Shown here in pieces: positions 9,735 through 18,685 of a stretch of 35,744 bases of DNA (within the stretch, counting starts at the first letter, position 1; each line of letters starts with the position of its first letter). Both the position numbers and the translations under genes were made by a program. Source of the DNA: Candidatus Zhuqueibacterota bacterium (GTDB lineage Bacteria; Zhuqueibacterota; Zhuqueibacteria; Thermofontimicrobiales; Thiofontviventaceae); the NCBI GenBank assembly GCA_016931935.1, contig JAFGDW010000237.1, positions 1-35,744 on the forward strand. The letters run 5' to 3'. Under the pieces are notes generated by a model. That model was given only the letters and a program-made list of their open reading frames with translations. It did not search any database and was not told the origin of the DNA.

Positions 9735-10862
9735 ATGGCATATGTCGAACTAAAAAGCGTGACGAAAAAATTTGATTCTGCTGTAACTGCTGTTGATAAT
9801 TCATCATTCATAATTAATGACAAAGAATTTGTCGTTCTGGTAGGCCCATCAGGATGTGGAAAATCAACGACCCTGCGGATGATCGCTGGACTGGATACAG
9901 TTACAGAAGGTGAAATCTATATAGATGACATGTTGGTAAACGATATTCCTCCTAAAGATCGCGATATTGCAATGGTCTTCCAGAATTATGCTTTATATCC
10001 ACATATGACCGTTTATCAAAACATGGCGTTCGGTTTGAAATTGCGCAAGTTTACTAAAAAAGAAATTGACGCACGTGTTCGTGAAGCCGCTGAGATTTTA
10101 GAAATCGAAAATTTACTGGATCGTAAGCCCAAAGCTCTATCAGGTGGTCAACGCCAACGTGTAGCAGTTGGTAGAGCAATCGTTCGCAAACCAAAAGTAT
10201 TTCTGTTTGATGAACCATTATCGAACTTAGATGCAAAACTGCGTGTACAAATGCGAACAGAGATTTCCAAACTCCATCAACGATTAGAAACGACTATGAT
10301 TTATGTGACTCACGATCAGATGGAAGCTATGACAATGGGCGATCGAATTGTAATTATGAAAGACGGACTTGTACACCAGATAGACTCACCATTGAATTTA
10401 TACCATACACCTAAAAATCAGTTTGTCGCTGGATTTATTGGAAGCCCATCGATGAATTTTATAACGGGGAAACTAACATTCGAGAATGGGTTTGTATTTG
10501 ATGAAGGAACATTTCGTCTGGAAATCCCAATCAAATATCGGGTCGCACTTCAAGATCATTTGAATAAAAAAATAGTTCTGGGTATCCGCCCGGAAAATAT
10601 TAATAATAATATGAAATCAAGTCGGGAATCGCATTCATCTTTATTAAAATTTCATGTTGATGTTGTTGAATTAATGGGAAATGAAATATTTGTATATTTA
10701 AAAACAAAGTATCATTTACTTATTGCACGCATGAAACCGGAAAATATACCCAATGTTGGTGAAGAAATAGAAGTGATGTTTGATTTACAAAAACTTTACT
10801 TTTTTGATGCGAATATCGGAGATATATTATTCAATCGGGTAGACTGGACTGAATGTAATTAG
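9735..10862 (+). CDS. Sugar ABC importer ATPase, UgpC/MsmX/MalK type (no partner genes nearby)
   Basis: Cytoplasmic ATPase of the carbohydrate-uptake CUT1 class, 375 residues, the usual length for MalK/MsmX. Residues 36-44 are the Walker A GPSGCGKST. A Q-loop (VFQNYALYPHMTV), signature LSGGQRQRVAVGRA, Walker B VFLFDEPLSNLD and the H-loop His of YVTHDQ follow in order. The last 130 residues form the TOBE/OB region, including GIRPENI. AAAGGA lies 8 bases before the ATG. No permease or solute-binding gene is in the window, so it probably energises importers encoded elsewhere, as MsmX does in Bacillus (family knowledge). Its position before the LacI gene suggests that it serves uptake of the sugar handled by this locus. 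Confidence 0.93.
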   Translation: MAYVELKSVTKKFDSAVTAVDNSSFIINDKEFVVLVGPSGCGKSTTLRMIAGLDTVTEGEIYIDDMLVNDIPPKDRDIAMVFQNYALYPHMTVYQNMAFGLKLRKFTKKEIDARVREAAEILEIENLLDRKPKALSGGQRQRVAVGRAIVRKPKVFLFDEPLSNLDAKLRVQMRTEISKLHQRLETTMIYVTHDQMEAMTMGDRIVIMKDGLVHQIDSPLNLYHTPKNQFVAGFIGSPSMNFITGKLTFENGFVFDEGTFRLEIPIKYRVALQDHLNKKIVLGIRPENINNNMKSSRESHSSLLKFHVDVVELMGNEIFVYLKTKYHLLIARMKPENIPNVGEEIEVMFDLQKLYFFDANIGDILFNRVDWTECN

Positions 10863-10961
10863 ATTAACGTATTATACATAGAAATTTTATTTGACAACAG
10901 TTCTTCCATGAAGTACGTGAGCAACTTTTCTTTAATCAATAACATATTGGAGATAAATTCC

Positions 10962-10990
10962 TTGACAAAGGGGACATGATTTTGTATTTT
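10962..10990 (+). promoter_or_regulatory. Sigma70-like promoter of the lacI-family gene
   Basis: TTGACA at 10962-10967, a 17-base spacer, then TATTTT at 10985-10990. The start of transcription would be near 10997, about 100 bases before the ATG at 11098. The rest of the 10863-11097 gap shows no gene. Confidence 0.6.
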
Positions 10991-11059
10991 CCCGTCAAGT
11001 ATCATGGTTAGCCATTATTTGTAAGTAGCTTTTAAACATATATCGGATTAAAAGAGATA

Positions 11060-11076
11060 ATGACAATTGTTGTCAT
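11060..11076. promoter_or_regulatory. Inverted repeat just before the lacI-family ribosome binding site
   Basis: ATGACAA-TTG-TTGTCAT is a perfect 7-bp inverted repeat with a 3-base centre. It lies in the transcribed leader, 8 bases before the AAGGAG that serves the ATG at 11098. It could be an autoregulatory operator or an mRNA hairpin limiting translation. It does not resemble the CG-centred palindrome upstream of the TonB receptor. Confidence 0.4.
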
Positions 11077-11097
11077 GATGTAATAAGGAGAACAATA

Positions 11098-12126
11098 ATG
11101 ACGTATGATAATAAACCTGTCACATTAAAAACATTAGCAAAAATATTGAAGTTAAATCCATCCACAATATCCAAAGCTTTGAGAGACGGAACAGATATTT
11201 CAGAAAATACTCGTAATATTGTAAAACAAAAAGCTGAGGAACTGGGATATCAGCCGAATATAATGGCGCGGACATTAATTAAAAAACATAGCAATATTAT
11301 TGGAGTAATTGTGTCAGACCTACGAATATCATTTTTCAGTGAAGTCACACGCGGCATTTATGAAAAGGCACGTCAATTTGATTATGAGACGATTATTATG
11401 GTGCATAATGGAGACAATGAACTTGAAAAAAGAAATCTAAAGTTTCTTGCAGCCCTAAATGTTGATGGAATTTTAATTGACATCGTACCTGGATCGAAAA
11501 ATAAAGAGCTTTTGAAAAATATTAATAACCGCGGGGTTCCAGTTGTTTGCTATGATAGTACTGTTGATGAATTAGAAATTTCATCAGTGAGAAATGATGA
11601 TGAAAAAGCATCGTATGATGTAGTTGAATATTTAATTAATAATGGACGGAAAGATATTGTATTTTTGTGTAACATCGTAAATATTAAATATGTGAAATAT
11701 AGATATAACGGATACCAAAAAGCACTCGCTGATAACGGAATCGAATTTAGGCCAGATTATGTCATTGCTTGTAATTTTAATTGGGATGATGTAAATCTAA
11801 AAATGACGCGATTCCTGAATTCTGGTAAAAAATTTAATGGAATTGTGTGCGTCGGAGGATTAGCTGCATATGAAGCTGGTAGAGCTATTTTAGATTATGG
11901 TTTATTGATACCAAAAGATGTTTTACTTGCAGAATTTGGTGATAATAATATTGTCCATCGACTGGGTGTACCGTTTGTTACTGTAAATCAATTTCCATTC
12001 AGAATGGGACAGAAAGCAGTTGAAATGATCGTAGATATTATCAATGATAACGCAAAAGAACAACCCGAGGAACATATCTTTATCGATACTAAACTAATAC
12101 ATCATCATCATGATTTTAAAAAATAA
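11098..12126 (+). CDS. LacI-family transcriptional regulator
   Basis: Cytoplasmic sugar-responsive DNA-binding protein, 342 residues, the normal family length. Residues about 8-60 hold the LacI helix-turn-helix and hinge (LKTLAKILKLNPSTISKAL, then GYQPNIMARTL). Residues about 63-340 are the periplasmic-binding-protein-like ligand and dimerisation domain, beginning NIIGVIVSDL, with the effector-side GIVCVGG near the C-terminal half. AAGGAG lies 7 bases upstream of the ATG. The best candidate target is the CG-centred palindrome at 12348-12369, in front of the TonB receptor operon only 220 bases downstream. The effector cannot be read from the sequence; a mono- or disaccharide from the locus is likely. 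Confidence 0.93.
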   Translation: MTYDNKPVTLKTLAKILKLNPSTISKALRDGTDISENTRNIVKQKAEELGYQPNIMARTLIKKHSNIIGVIVSDLRISFFSEVTRGIYEKARQFDYETIIMVHNGDNELEKRNLKFLAALNVDGILIDIVPGSKNKELLKNINNRGVPVVCYDSTVDELEISSVRNDDEKASYDVVEYLINNGRKDIVFLCNIVNIKYVKYRYNGYQKALADNGIEFRPDYVIACNFNWDDVNLKMTRFLNSGKKFNGIVCVGGLAAYEAGRAILDYGLLIPKDVLLAEFGDNNIVHRLGVPFVTVNQFPFRMGQKAVEMIVDIINDNAKEQPEEHIFIDTKLIHHHHDFKK

Positions 12127-12301
12127 TTTTTAGGGGAATTCTGGAGTAATGGTGATATAAAGTAAAGGTTTTTATTATTAAATTTATGGATACAGACGAA
12201 TAATTTACTGCAATACCCATCTCTTCCCATATTCTAACCAATTTTCTCTGCTGCATCAAATAACATAAATGTCATTAATGTTAAAAATAATTAAAAAACA
12301 C
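12127..12301. other. AT-rich spacer upstream of the TonB receptor promoter
   Basis: No gene, hairpin terminator or repeat is visible in this stretch. The last 40 bases before the -35 box are almost pure A/T (TTAAAAATAATTAAAAAACA) and could act as an UP element for RNA polymerase. Confidence 0.4.
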
Positions 12302-12330
12302 TTGACAAAAGCGTTTTTATTTTTTACATT
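12302..12330 (+). promoter_or_regulatory. Strong sigma70-like promoter of the TonB receptor operon
   Basis: TTGACA at 12302-12307, exactly 17 bases, then TACATT at 12325-12330. Transcription would start near 12337, inside the first element of the CpG-phased palindrome array. This leaves a leader of about 409 bases before the ATG at 12746. Confidence 0.7.
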
Positions 12331-12335
12331 ATCAT

Positions 12336-12369
12336 CAATCGATTGCGCAAACGTTTTCGAAAACGTTTG
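12336..12369. promoter_or_regulatory. Probable LacI-family operator: nested palindromes with CpG every 6 bp
   Basis: A perfect 22-bp palindrome fills 12348-12369: CAAACGTTTTC followed by its exact reverse complement. It contains two AAACGTTT cores 12 bp apart. Directly upstream lie CAATCGATTG (12336-12345) and TTGCGCAA (12343-12350). CpG steps fall at 12340, 12346, 12352, 12358 and 12364, a strict 6-bp period in otherwise AT-rich DNA. LacI-family operators are palindromes centred on CG. Its place at about +1 to +32 fits repression by blocking initiation or elongation, and the LacI-family protein encoded at 11098 is the obvious candidate. Confidence 0.72.
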
Positions 12370-12656
12370 ATAATTTATATGAAATTGATTTTAGCTATTG
12401 TTATTAATAAGATAAGTATATGCAATTGAAACAAATTAAAATAATAAATGTATCTTCACCGCTTCGACTAATCAGCTCTCAATATTAACATACAAAATTG
12501 ATAGTATTTGTAAGATCAATAAAACAGAGTACTATTAATAGAGTCAACAATTTTTCTTCTCTCCACTATGAATGATATTAGAGTTCAATTTCAGCCAGAT
12601 AAAATTAAAAATTAAAACAGAAGGAGGAAATCCGACCCAATCATCTTAACGTAGGA

Positions 12657-12687
12657 AAGCAAATAACTCTCTCACATTTATTTGCTT
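12657..12687 (+). promoter_or_regulatory. Hairpin in the 5' leader of the TonB receptor mRNA
   Basis: AAGCAAATAA (12657-12666) and TTATTTGCTT (12678-12687) form a perfect 10-bp stem with an 11-base loop. No T-run follows, so it is unlikely to be a terminator. Thirty bases upstream, AAGGAGG at 12621-12627 is an ideal ribosome binding sequence with no start codon at the right distance. Together they suggest post-transcriptional control of the receptor, though only the structure itself is seen. Confidence 0.45.
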
Positions 12688-12745
12688 ATCTTCAATAACT
12701 CTAATTAACAAAGTATTTGATTTCAGTAGTAGAAGGAGACAAATT

Positions 12746-15700
12746 ATGAACAAATTTTTTCAATGCTTTCTTATCTTGTTCACTATCTTTTTAGTTATGA
12801 TGGCAGTTCCACTTCAATCAGCTACCACAGGTAAGATTGCCGGTGTAATTAAAGATGCTGACACTGGTGAACTCCTGCCTGGGGCGAATGTTTTGATTGC
12901 TGGAACTTCTATGGGCGCAAGCTCTGATACCAAAGGCAGGTATTACATCATTAATGTTCCTGTAGGTACATACACTGTTGAAGCTTCGATGATGGGATAC
13001 AAAACGGTCGCTAAAAAGGAAGTTAATGTGAGTGTGGATGTTACAACTGAACTTAATTTTGATATGAATATAGCTGTAATTGAAGGCGACGCTGTAACTG
13101 TCACTGCTGCTCGTCCGTTAGTTGAAAAAACTCTTACACAATCAAAAACGACAGTTGATGTGAATGAATTGGACAACACCCTGCCTGTTCAGGGAATTAA
13201 CGATATTGTTGAAACTGCTGCATCTACTTTTCATGGCTACGTTCGTGGTGGTCGAAAGCATGAAACAAAAGTTTTAGTCGATGGTGTTGATGTGTCTGAC
13301 AGTTATTATTCCGCTGGTTCTGGAGCTTTTGGAACCGGCGATGTTGGTCACGATTACATCGCCTTCAGAGCATCGGATGCAGATGAGACCAGTACCCAAC
13401 GAATTGCCTCTGGTAATGTACAGGAACTAAACGTATATGCTGGTACATTTACTGCTGAATATCCCACTGCTTCAGCTGGGATTGTCAATGTCGTAACAAA
13501 AACAGGTGGGGGGAGCTATCACGGAAAATTGTTCGTGCGAGGTACCCCGTCCGAAAAAATTGACCATTTTGGTAGTAATCCATATTGGATGCGCAACGAT
13601 ATCGTTTCTCCGACAGGTGAAATAATTGAAAGAGGCTATTTCAGTGAAAAGGCGCTGAAAGAGCAAGGCGGATCTCCTGAGCAACTGCGTGAAGCATCCT
13701 TATTTACATGGACTGCACAAGATGCAAAAGATAATTATTATTATGATCCGGAAGACTCAGTCGGTTTGGGTCGTTCATATGAGATTGAAGGCGTTTTAAG
13801 TGGACCATTACCATTTGCTAAAGAAAAAAGCTCATTTTTCCTGTTAGGTCGTTTTGAAAATGCCCGGACCAGTCCGATGCCATTTGACGTTCAGAAGCAT
13901 GTCGAGGGAAATTTAAAGGTCAATTATAACTTAAAAGATAATATGCTGTTGACTGGTTATACACAATTCACCGACGGCGGAACACTATTTAATTTTGTCA
14001 ATTGGAAATTTAATCCAATTTGGGCTTACAATATGAATTCTGCACCGCGATATAAAGATTTATCAACGATGTTTTATTTGAAATATACACATACTTTATC
14101 TCGAAGTACTTTCTATGAAATTCAAGTCAGCCAAAGTAATAAATCAAATGAAATTGGTTATCCGGATGATAATGGGGATGGCATACCCGATATTAACGAT
14201 ACCGGCGATTTTATTACGTTTGATAACGCGAGTGATTATGTTAAGTATATCGGTGCACATTATCAAACGGATTCACTAATAAATGTTAATGGTGATTTCA
14301 TTCGCGAGTACACCTGGTTGAACCCAAGAACAGCGGATGGCTATATTTGGGCAGATGCAGATGGTGATGGCACAAATGATAATTTTGGCGATATTTCAAA
14401 ACGAGTGTTCTTCTACGACAGAACTGATCCCAATAATATCGAAAATAAACCTTCATTTTATAGTCAGGATGGTTATTATCGAACCGCATATCCTTCGCCT
14501 TTATATTTTAAAACTGTTCGCAATGTGACAACAGTTAAAGGTGATTTCACCAGTCAGCTCACGTATAATCATCAAGTCAAATCCGGATTTCAATTCCGTC
14601 AACATAAGATTGATATAAATCATAAAATATCACCACTAGGCAGTATCGGAACTGTTTATCCTTATAATGCATTTGATACCGACATTGCAAACTACAATCC
14701 CCGTGAAATGGCATTTTATCTTCAGGATCGAATTGAATACAAAGGGATGATCTTAAACGTAGGCGCACGAATTGACGGATATGACAATGATACTCAGAAA
14801 TTTATTGATGATTTTCATCCTTACACGATCGTCCGTACAGATGATGCAAATAGCCTATTCTTAAGACTGGAACCGGAACGTGGTGATAAAGTCGGCTGGA
14901 AATGGTATTTCAGTCCACGAATTGGTGTTTCCCATCCGGTGTCTGACAAAATGGCCATGCATTATTCATTTGGAAAATTTATTCAATATCCGAATTTTGC
15001 ATCGTTATATGAAAACTACTCTTTAGGAAACCTTGGTCATACAAATGTTCCTACAAAATGGGTTGATCAAGAGCCAATGCGCGCTACTGCCTACGAAATG
15101 GGATTGCAATATGCTCCGCTTAACAGCATCAGCGTTGATGTTTCCGTATATTATCGAGATGTGGAAAACTATGCCAGCTTGCAATATCAATTAACGCCTG
15201 GATACGCCGAATGGGTTATGCAATGGAACACTGCATGGGGTAATGCTGATTCGCGCGGAATTGAAATTACGCTTAATAAACGTCCGGGCAAATGGTGGTC
15301 GGGTCGTTTAAGCTATACATATTCGTATATCAAGGAATCTGTTGCGTATCCGAATACAACTGAAAAAGATCAGCGAGTTAATTACAGTACAGCGGTAGAT
15401 GGCAATAACTATAGCGGAATACCATGGGAACTCGCAGAATCAATAAACTATGCCATGCAAAACGTTGTGGCTGGTGCAAATAGTGGAAATCGATTCAATA
15501 ATCCATTGGCTGGTGGTTACGACCGAACGCATCGATTTTCTGCTTCTCTTATTGGTTATTTGCCTTATAATTTACAGGTAAGCACAGTTGCCGAGGCAAT
15601 GAGCGGATTTAAGTACTGGCCATTAGAGAATCTGACAGGTGATCCCTATTTCGATATAAGTCCAACGTTAGTTGTTGCGCCAATGAATTACAATATCAAT

Positions 15701-15982
15701 CTTCGGCTAACTGAATCCATAAATATTGGCGGTAAACAACTTAGAATTTTCGGTGAAGTACGTAACCTGACCAATAAAGAAAACATTTTGGCAATCAACT
15801 TAACACCTTTTAATGCAGAGCAAGATCAGCGGATTTTTGAAAAAGGTCGCGATATGAAACCGAATACCGGTGACGAAGAAAGTGATCCACAAGGCGTTTA
15901 TAAACTTCCACATGACAGAATGGGGCGAATGTTATATGGTCCGGCTCGACAATTCTGGACTGGATTAGAAGTTTCGTTCTAA
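12746..15982 (+). CDS. TonB-dependent outer-membrane receptor, Oar/SusC-like
   Basis: Outer-membrane active-transport barrel, 1078 residues. Signal peptide about 1-26; carboxypeptidase-regulatory-like beta-sandwich about 28-115 (GKIAGVIKDADTGELLPGAN); a possible TonB box GDAVTVTA near 118; plug about 125-250 (VRGGRKHETKVLVDGVDVSD); then the beta-barrel, ending in the aromatic FWTGLEVSF expected for BAM-dependent insertion. Two Asp-rich calcium-type loops are visible (DDNGDGIPDINDTGD near 473 and DADGDGTNDNFGD near 535). AAGGAG precedes the ATG by 7 bases. The stop TAA overlaps a nearby ATG in the next reading frame, so it is tightly coupled to the next gene. No SusD gene follows, unlike classical Bacteroidetes PULs. 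The substrate is probably an oligosaccharide, judged only from the neighbours. Confidence 0.94.
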   Translation: MNKFFQCFLILFTIFLVMMAVPLQSATTGKIAGVIKDADTGELLPGANVLIAGTSMGASSDTKGRYYIINVPVGTYTVEASMMGYKTVAKKEVNVSVDVTTELNFDMNIAVIEGDAVTVTAARPLVEKTLTQSKTTVDVNELDNTLPVQGINDIVETAASTFHGYVRGGRKHETKVLVDGVDVSDSYYSAGSGAFGTGDVGHDYIAFRASDADETSTQRIASGNVQELNVYAGTFTAEYPTASAGIVNVVTKTGGGSYHGKLFVRGTPSEKIDHFGSNPYWMRNDIVSPTGEIIERGYFSEKALKEQGGSPEQLREASLFTWTAQDAKDNYYYDPEDSVGLGRSYEIEGVLSGPLPFAKEKSSFFLLGRFENARTSPMPFDVQKHVEGNLKVNYNLKDNMLLTGYTQFTDGGTLFNFVNWKFNPIWAYNMNSAPRYKDLSTMFYLKYTHTLSRSTFYEIQVSQSNKSNEIGYPDDNGDGIPDINDTGDFITFDNASDYVKYIGAHYQTDSLINVNGDFIREYTWLNPRTADGYIWADADGDGTNDNFGDISKRVFFYDRTDPNNIENKPSFYSQDGYYRTAYPSPLYFKTVRNVTTVKGDFTSQLTYNHQVKSGFQFRQHKIDINHKISPLGSIGTVYPYNAFDTDIANYNPREMAFYLQDRIEYKGMILNVGARIDGYDNDTQKFIDDFHPYTIVRTDDANSLFLRLEPERGDKVGWKWYFSPRIGVSHPVSDKMAMHYSFGKFIQYPNFASLYENYSLGNLGHTNVPTKWVDQEPMRATAYEMGLQYAPLNSISVDVSVYYRDVENYASLQYQLTPGYAEWVMQWNTAWGNADSRGIEITLNKRPGKWWSGRLSYTYSYIKESVAYPNTTEKDQRVNYSTAVDGNNYSGIPWELAESINYAMQNVVAGANSGNRFNNPLAGGYDRTHRFSASLIGYLPYNLQVSTVAEAMSGFKYWPLENLTGDPYFDISPTLVVAPMNYNINLRLTESINIGGKQLRIFGEVRNLTNKENILAINLTPFNAEQDQRIFEKGRDMKPNTGDEESDPQGVYKLPHDRMGRMLYGPARQFWTGLEVSF

Positions 15983-16035
15983 TGAAAACAAGAATTGTTG
16001 ATTTAATCGGTAACATAATCAAAGGAGAAATATTC

Positions 16036-18627
16036 ATGAAATATATAAAAGCTTTTTTGGTAGTCTTCATGTTTGGATTTGTGTTCTTTCAGATCATGGC
16101 ATGGGCTACAGAGCCTAATGGAAATCTCATTATGTGTGCCGGAGACGTATGGGATGCAGTTGCCCCCGGGAATTATAGTGGTGGCCATCGGTTTTCAGTA
16201 AAACAAAACATTGCAGATAATGTCGGATTTTTTGGCGGACCGAATAATAGTATCTTTTATGCGAGTCGGTTTGAAAGCAGTGCTTCATGGGGAAATCCTG
16301 CTTTCTCATGGCTTTCCGGGAAACTCCCAGGGCAGTGGGCACATTCAATGAGTGCAATTGAATTTAATCCAACTCAGGAATTCGCGGATTTAAATGGACC
16401 TATTTGTGGAGAAGACAATGCCCATTATGCGCTGCTGATGTTTCAAAATACTGTTTACGGTGCGAATGATCCCACAAGAAATTATCATATCCCCGCTGCA
16501 GGCGGCACTGTTTTATCAGATGACCGGACATTTGCTTATGCTGAAGCAGGCTGGCCAACACAGCTTGGTGTTGATGTCAAACTGAGAATGTATCAGTGGA
16601 CGACACCATTCGCCCATATGGATGATATGGTTATTTATGAAATGGAATTCTATAATACCGGCTTTGCGGATATAGATGCAGATGGAGATATCGATCTTGG
16701 CGGCACACCCGGTCCCGATAATCCTGTGGGCACGAACAAAATTTACTCTTTGGTCACGCATTTTAAAAATGAACCGTGGCTTTTTTATGTTAAAAACGAA
16801 GGAACCCGTGAATATTGCCACACCGGTAAATATCGTGGTTTTGGACAGGACTTGACGCCGGATGCAAATAACAGTCCCGAAGACATTGCGTTTTCAATCT
16901 ACGGGGCAAGCCTTGATACCTATCATGATCCGGGTCTTGCTGATTGGCAGTTGGCAAATGGTTGGTATCATGGCATTGCTTTGGGATACACTTATCTTGG
17001 TGCAAAAAAATATGATGAAGCATCCGGAATGTGGGATGAAAAATATTTAAGTTTCAAAGATGCTTCCGGTAATGAAGTTGTACCGGCAGTTGGTGAAGGT
17101 ACCCAACGCGGATGGTTCCACACATATCAAGTCGGTGAAAACGGAGTTGGTGATTTGGATCCTAAAACCTCACATATCGCTGCTATGGGAAGTTTTTATG
17201 TGGATGGTGGTAAAGGCAATTCATCCGATCTGTTTGATCTGAATCCAAATCCCAATTTGTTTGCGAGTGGAACCGCAGGCGATCCTACAACATTTGTCGT
17301 AAAGGATCCGTCACAATGGCAGTTCCCTGATGGTGCACTTGAATCATTTCCGTCCGTTATGGCAAAGGATTTGGATGGTACCAATTTAGGTATGAATCCG
17401 CTGCACCCAACATTGGGCCGACCGCTAGAACCTGGCATTATTACCGAAGGTATTGTCACGGAATATAATTTCAACGATCCGCTTGCTGGTTGCGGCCCAT
17501 TTTCGCTGGAGCCAGGCGAACGAATTCGTGTCTATTTCGTGCGTGGCGCCGGTCATCGAATCCTTGGCTTACGAAAAACAATTGATGCCGCACGGACTAT
17601 TTATGCCAATTATAATGTTAATGCTCCGTTAGATTTACCAACCATCAATCCAACCGGACGAGAAGTTTTTAACGTTCCGGTAATGCCACCTGTACCAGAT
17701 ATTGAATTGTCAGTAACGGCTGATGTAAGACCCGAAATTAAATTTCAGGATCCAGCTACGTTAGGTGATTTTGATGGTGTTAAAATTTACAAATCAAAAG
17801 TGTGGCCACGGTATAATCCATTATACAAAGGCACACCAACGCATGATACCTGGTGGAAAACAATGGATGCAACGCAGCAGGCAGACCCGGTAGCAATTAA
17901 TCCGCTGTTTACTGCAGTCGATAAAGTTGTTGAGCAACAGGGCAATATTTGGGGACCTTATGAGTTGGTAAAGGTTATCCCGGCCAGTGAGTTGAGTAAT
18001 TACACAAATACGGACGCAGACGCAGGTACCTATGCGTATGCCTGGGAAGATGATACGCCCGGAACATTAGCAGGATTTACATTCTGGTACTATATCGCTA
18101 CATATAAAAATAATCCAAGTTTAGGTGATTTTGCCAGTATCGAAAATGTTAACTGGATCGAAAGTGGAAAAGTCAATGTGAATGGTCGAACAGGTGTATG
18201 GGAAGGTGCTCATCCATATGCTGAAGGATATTCGTGGTACCCGGATGCATCGGATAAAGATGGATTAAAAGCTATTGGAGCGAAATTCGTTTTGAATTCA
18301 CCGACCAAAACAGTGGCTGATATTGAGTTGGATCGCGCACAAATCGGTGTACGACCCAATCCGTACAAGCGTGCTGCTTTCCATGATGTTATCCCGGAAC
18401 ATAAACTCTTATTCTATAATTTGCCGGAACAGTGTGATATTACAATTTTTGATGTCGCAGGCATGTTGGTTGATAAAATTGAATTTTCAACTGATGACGA
18501 AACGAATGGTACCTATTTCTGGGATATGCATTCAAAGAATGGTAATGAAGTTGCAAGCGGTCTCTATATCTGGGTTGTTGAATATAAAGGCGGTTCAAAA
18601 CAAGGATATTTTTCAATTATTCGATAA
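16036..18627 (+). CDS. Large secreted/surface protein with C-terminal FlgD/T9SS-like domain
   Basis: About 863 residues. I place the start at 16036 because AAAGGAG (16021-16027) lies at the right distance and a classical signal peptide follows (MKYIKAFLVVFMFGFVFF, cleavage near AWA); the frame also has an ATG at 15982 with no such site. The body matches no family I can name. It is rich in Gly, Asn, Pro and aromatic residues, and has a calcium-loop-like DIDADGDIDLGG near residue 215. The last 90 residues (VRPNPYKRAAF, then ITIFDVAGMLVDKIEF, ending GYFSIIR) are an Ig-like FlgD/T9SS-type C-terminal domain, common on surface-exported FCB proteins. Set between a TonB receptor and a PorV-like protein, it may be the surface ligand-binding partner in place of SusD (inference). 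Confidence 0.85.
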   Translation: MKYIKAFLVVFMFGFVFFQIMAWATEPNGNLIMCAGDVWDAVAPGNYSGGHRFSVKQNIADNVGFFGGPNNSIFYASRFESSASWGNPAFSWLSGKLPGQWAHSMSAIEFNPTQEFADLNGPICGEDNAHYALLMFQNTVYGANDPTRNYHIPAAGGTVLSDDRTFAYAEAGWPTQLGVDVKLRMYQWTTPFAHMDDMVIYEMEFYNTGFADIDADGDIDLGGTPGPDNPVGTNKIYSLVTHFKNEPWLFYVKNEGTREYCHTGKYRGFGQDLTPDANNSPEDIAFSIYGASLDTYHDPGLADWQLANGWYHGIALGYTYLGAKKYDEASGMWDEKYLSFKDASGNEVVPAVGEGTQRGWFHTYQVGENGVGDLDPKTSHIAAMGSFYVDGGKGNSSDLFDLNPNPNLFASGTAGDPTTFVVKDPSQWQFPDGALESFPSVMAKDLDGTNLGMNPLHPTLGRPLEPGIITEGIVTEYNFNDPLAGCGPFSLEPGERIRVYFVRGAGHRILGLRKTIDAARTIYANYNVNAPLDLPTINPTGREVFNVPVMPPVPDIELSVTADVRPEIKFQDPATLGDFDGVKIYKSKVWPRYNPLYKGTPTHDTWWKTMDATQQADPVAINPLFTAVDKVVEQQGNIWGPYELVKVIPASELSNYTNTDADAGTYAYAWEDDTPGTLAGFTFWYYIATYKNNPSLGDFASIENVNWIESGKVNVNGRTGVWEGAHPYAEGYSWYPDASDKDGLKAIGAKFVLNSPTKTVADIELDRAQIGVRPNPYKRAAFHDVIPEHKLLFYNLPEQCDITIFDVAGMLVDKIEFSTDDETNGTYFWDMHSKNGNEVASGLYIWVVEYKGGSKQGYFSIIR

Positions 18628-18685
18628 CCGCTTTTCAATCAGATATCAAAATGATTCCACTAAATAAACCAGGAGGTATTTAAAT

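Noticed and set aside
12568-12615. 15-codon mini-frame in the TonB receptor leader (MNDIRVQFQPDKIKN)
   Set aside because: No ribosome binding site lies upstream, and the good AAGGAGG lies downstream of it. A leader peptide cannot be supported.
15982-16035. ATG at 15982 as start of the large surface protein
   Set aside because: The extra 18 residues disrupt the signal peptide, and a proper AAAGGAG serves the ATG at 16036.
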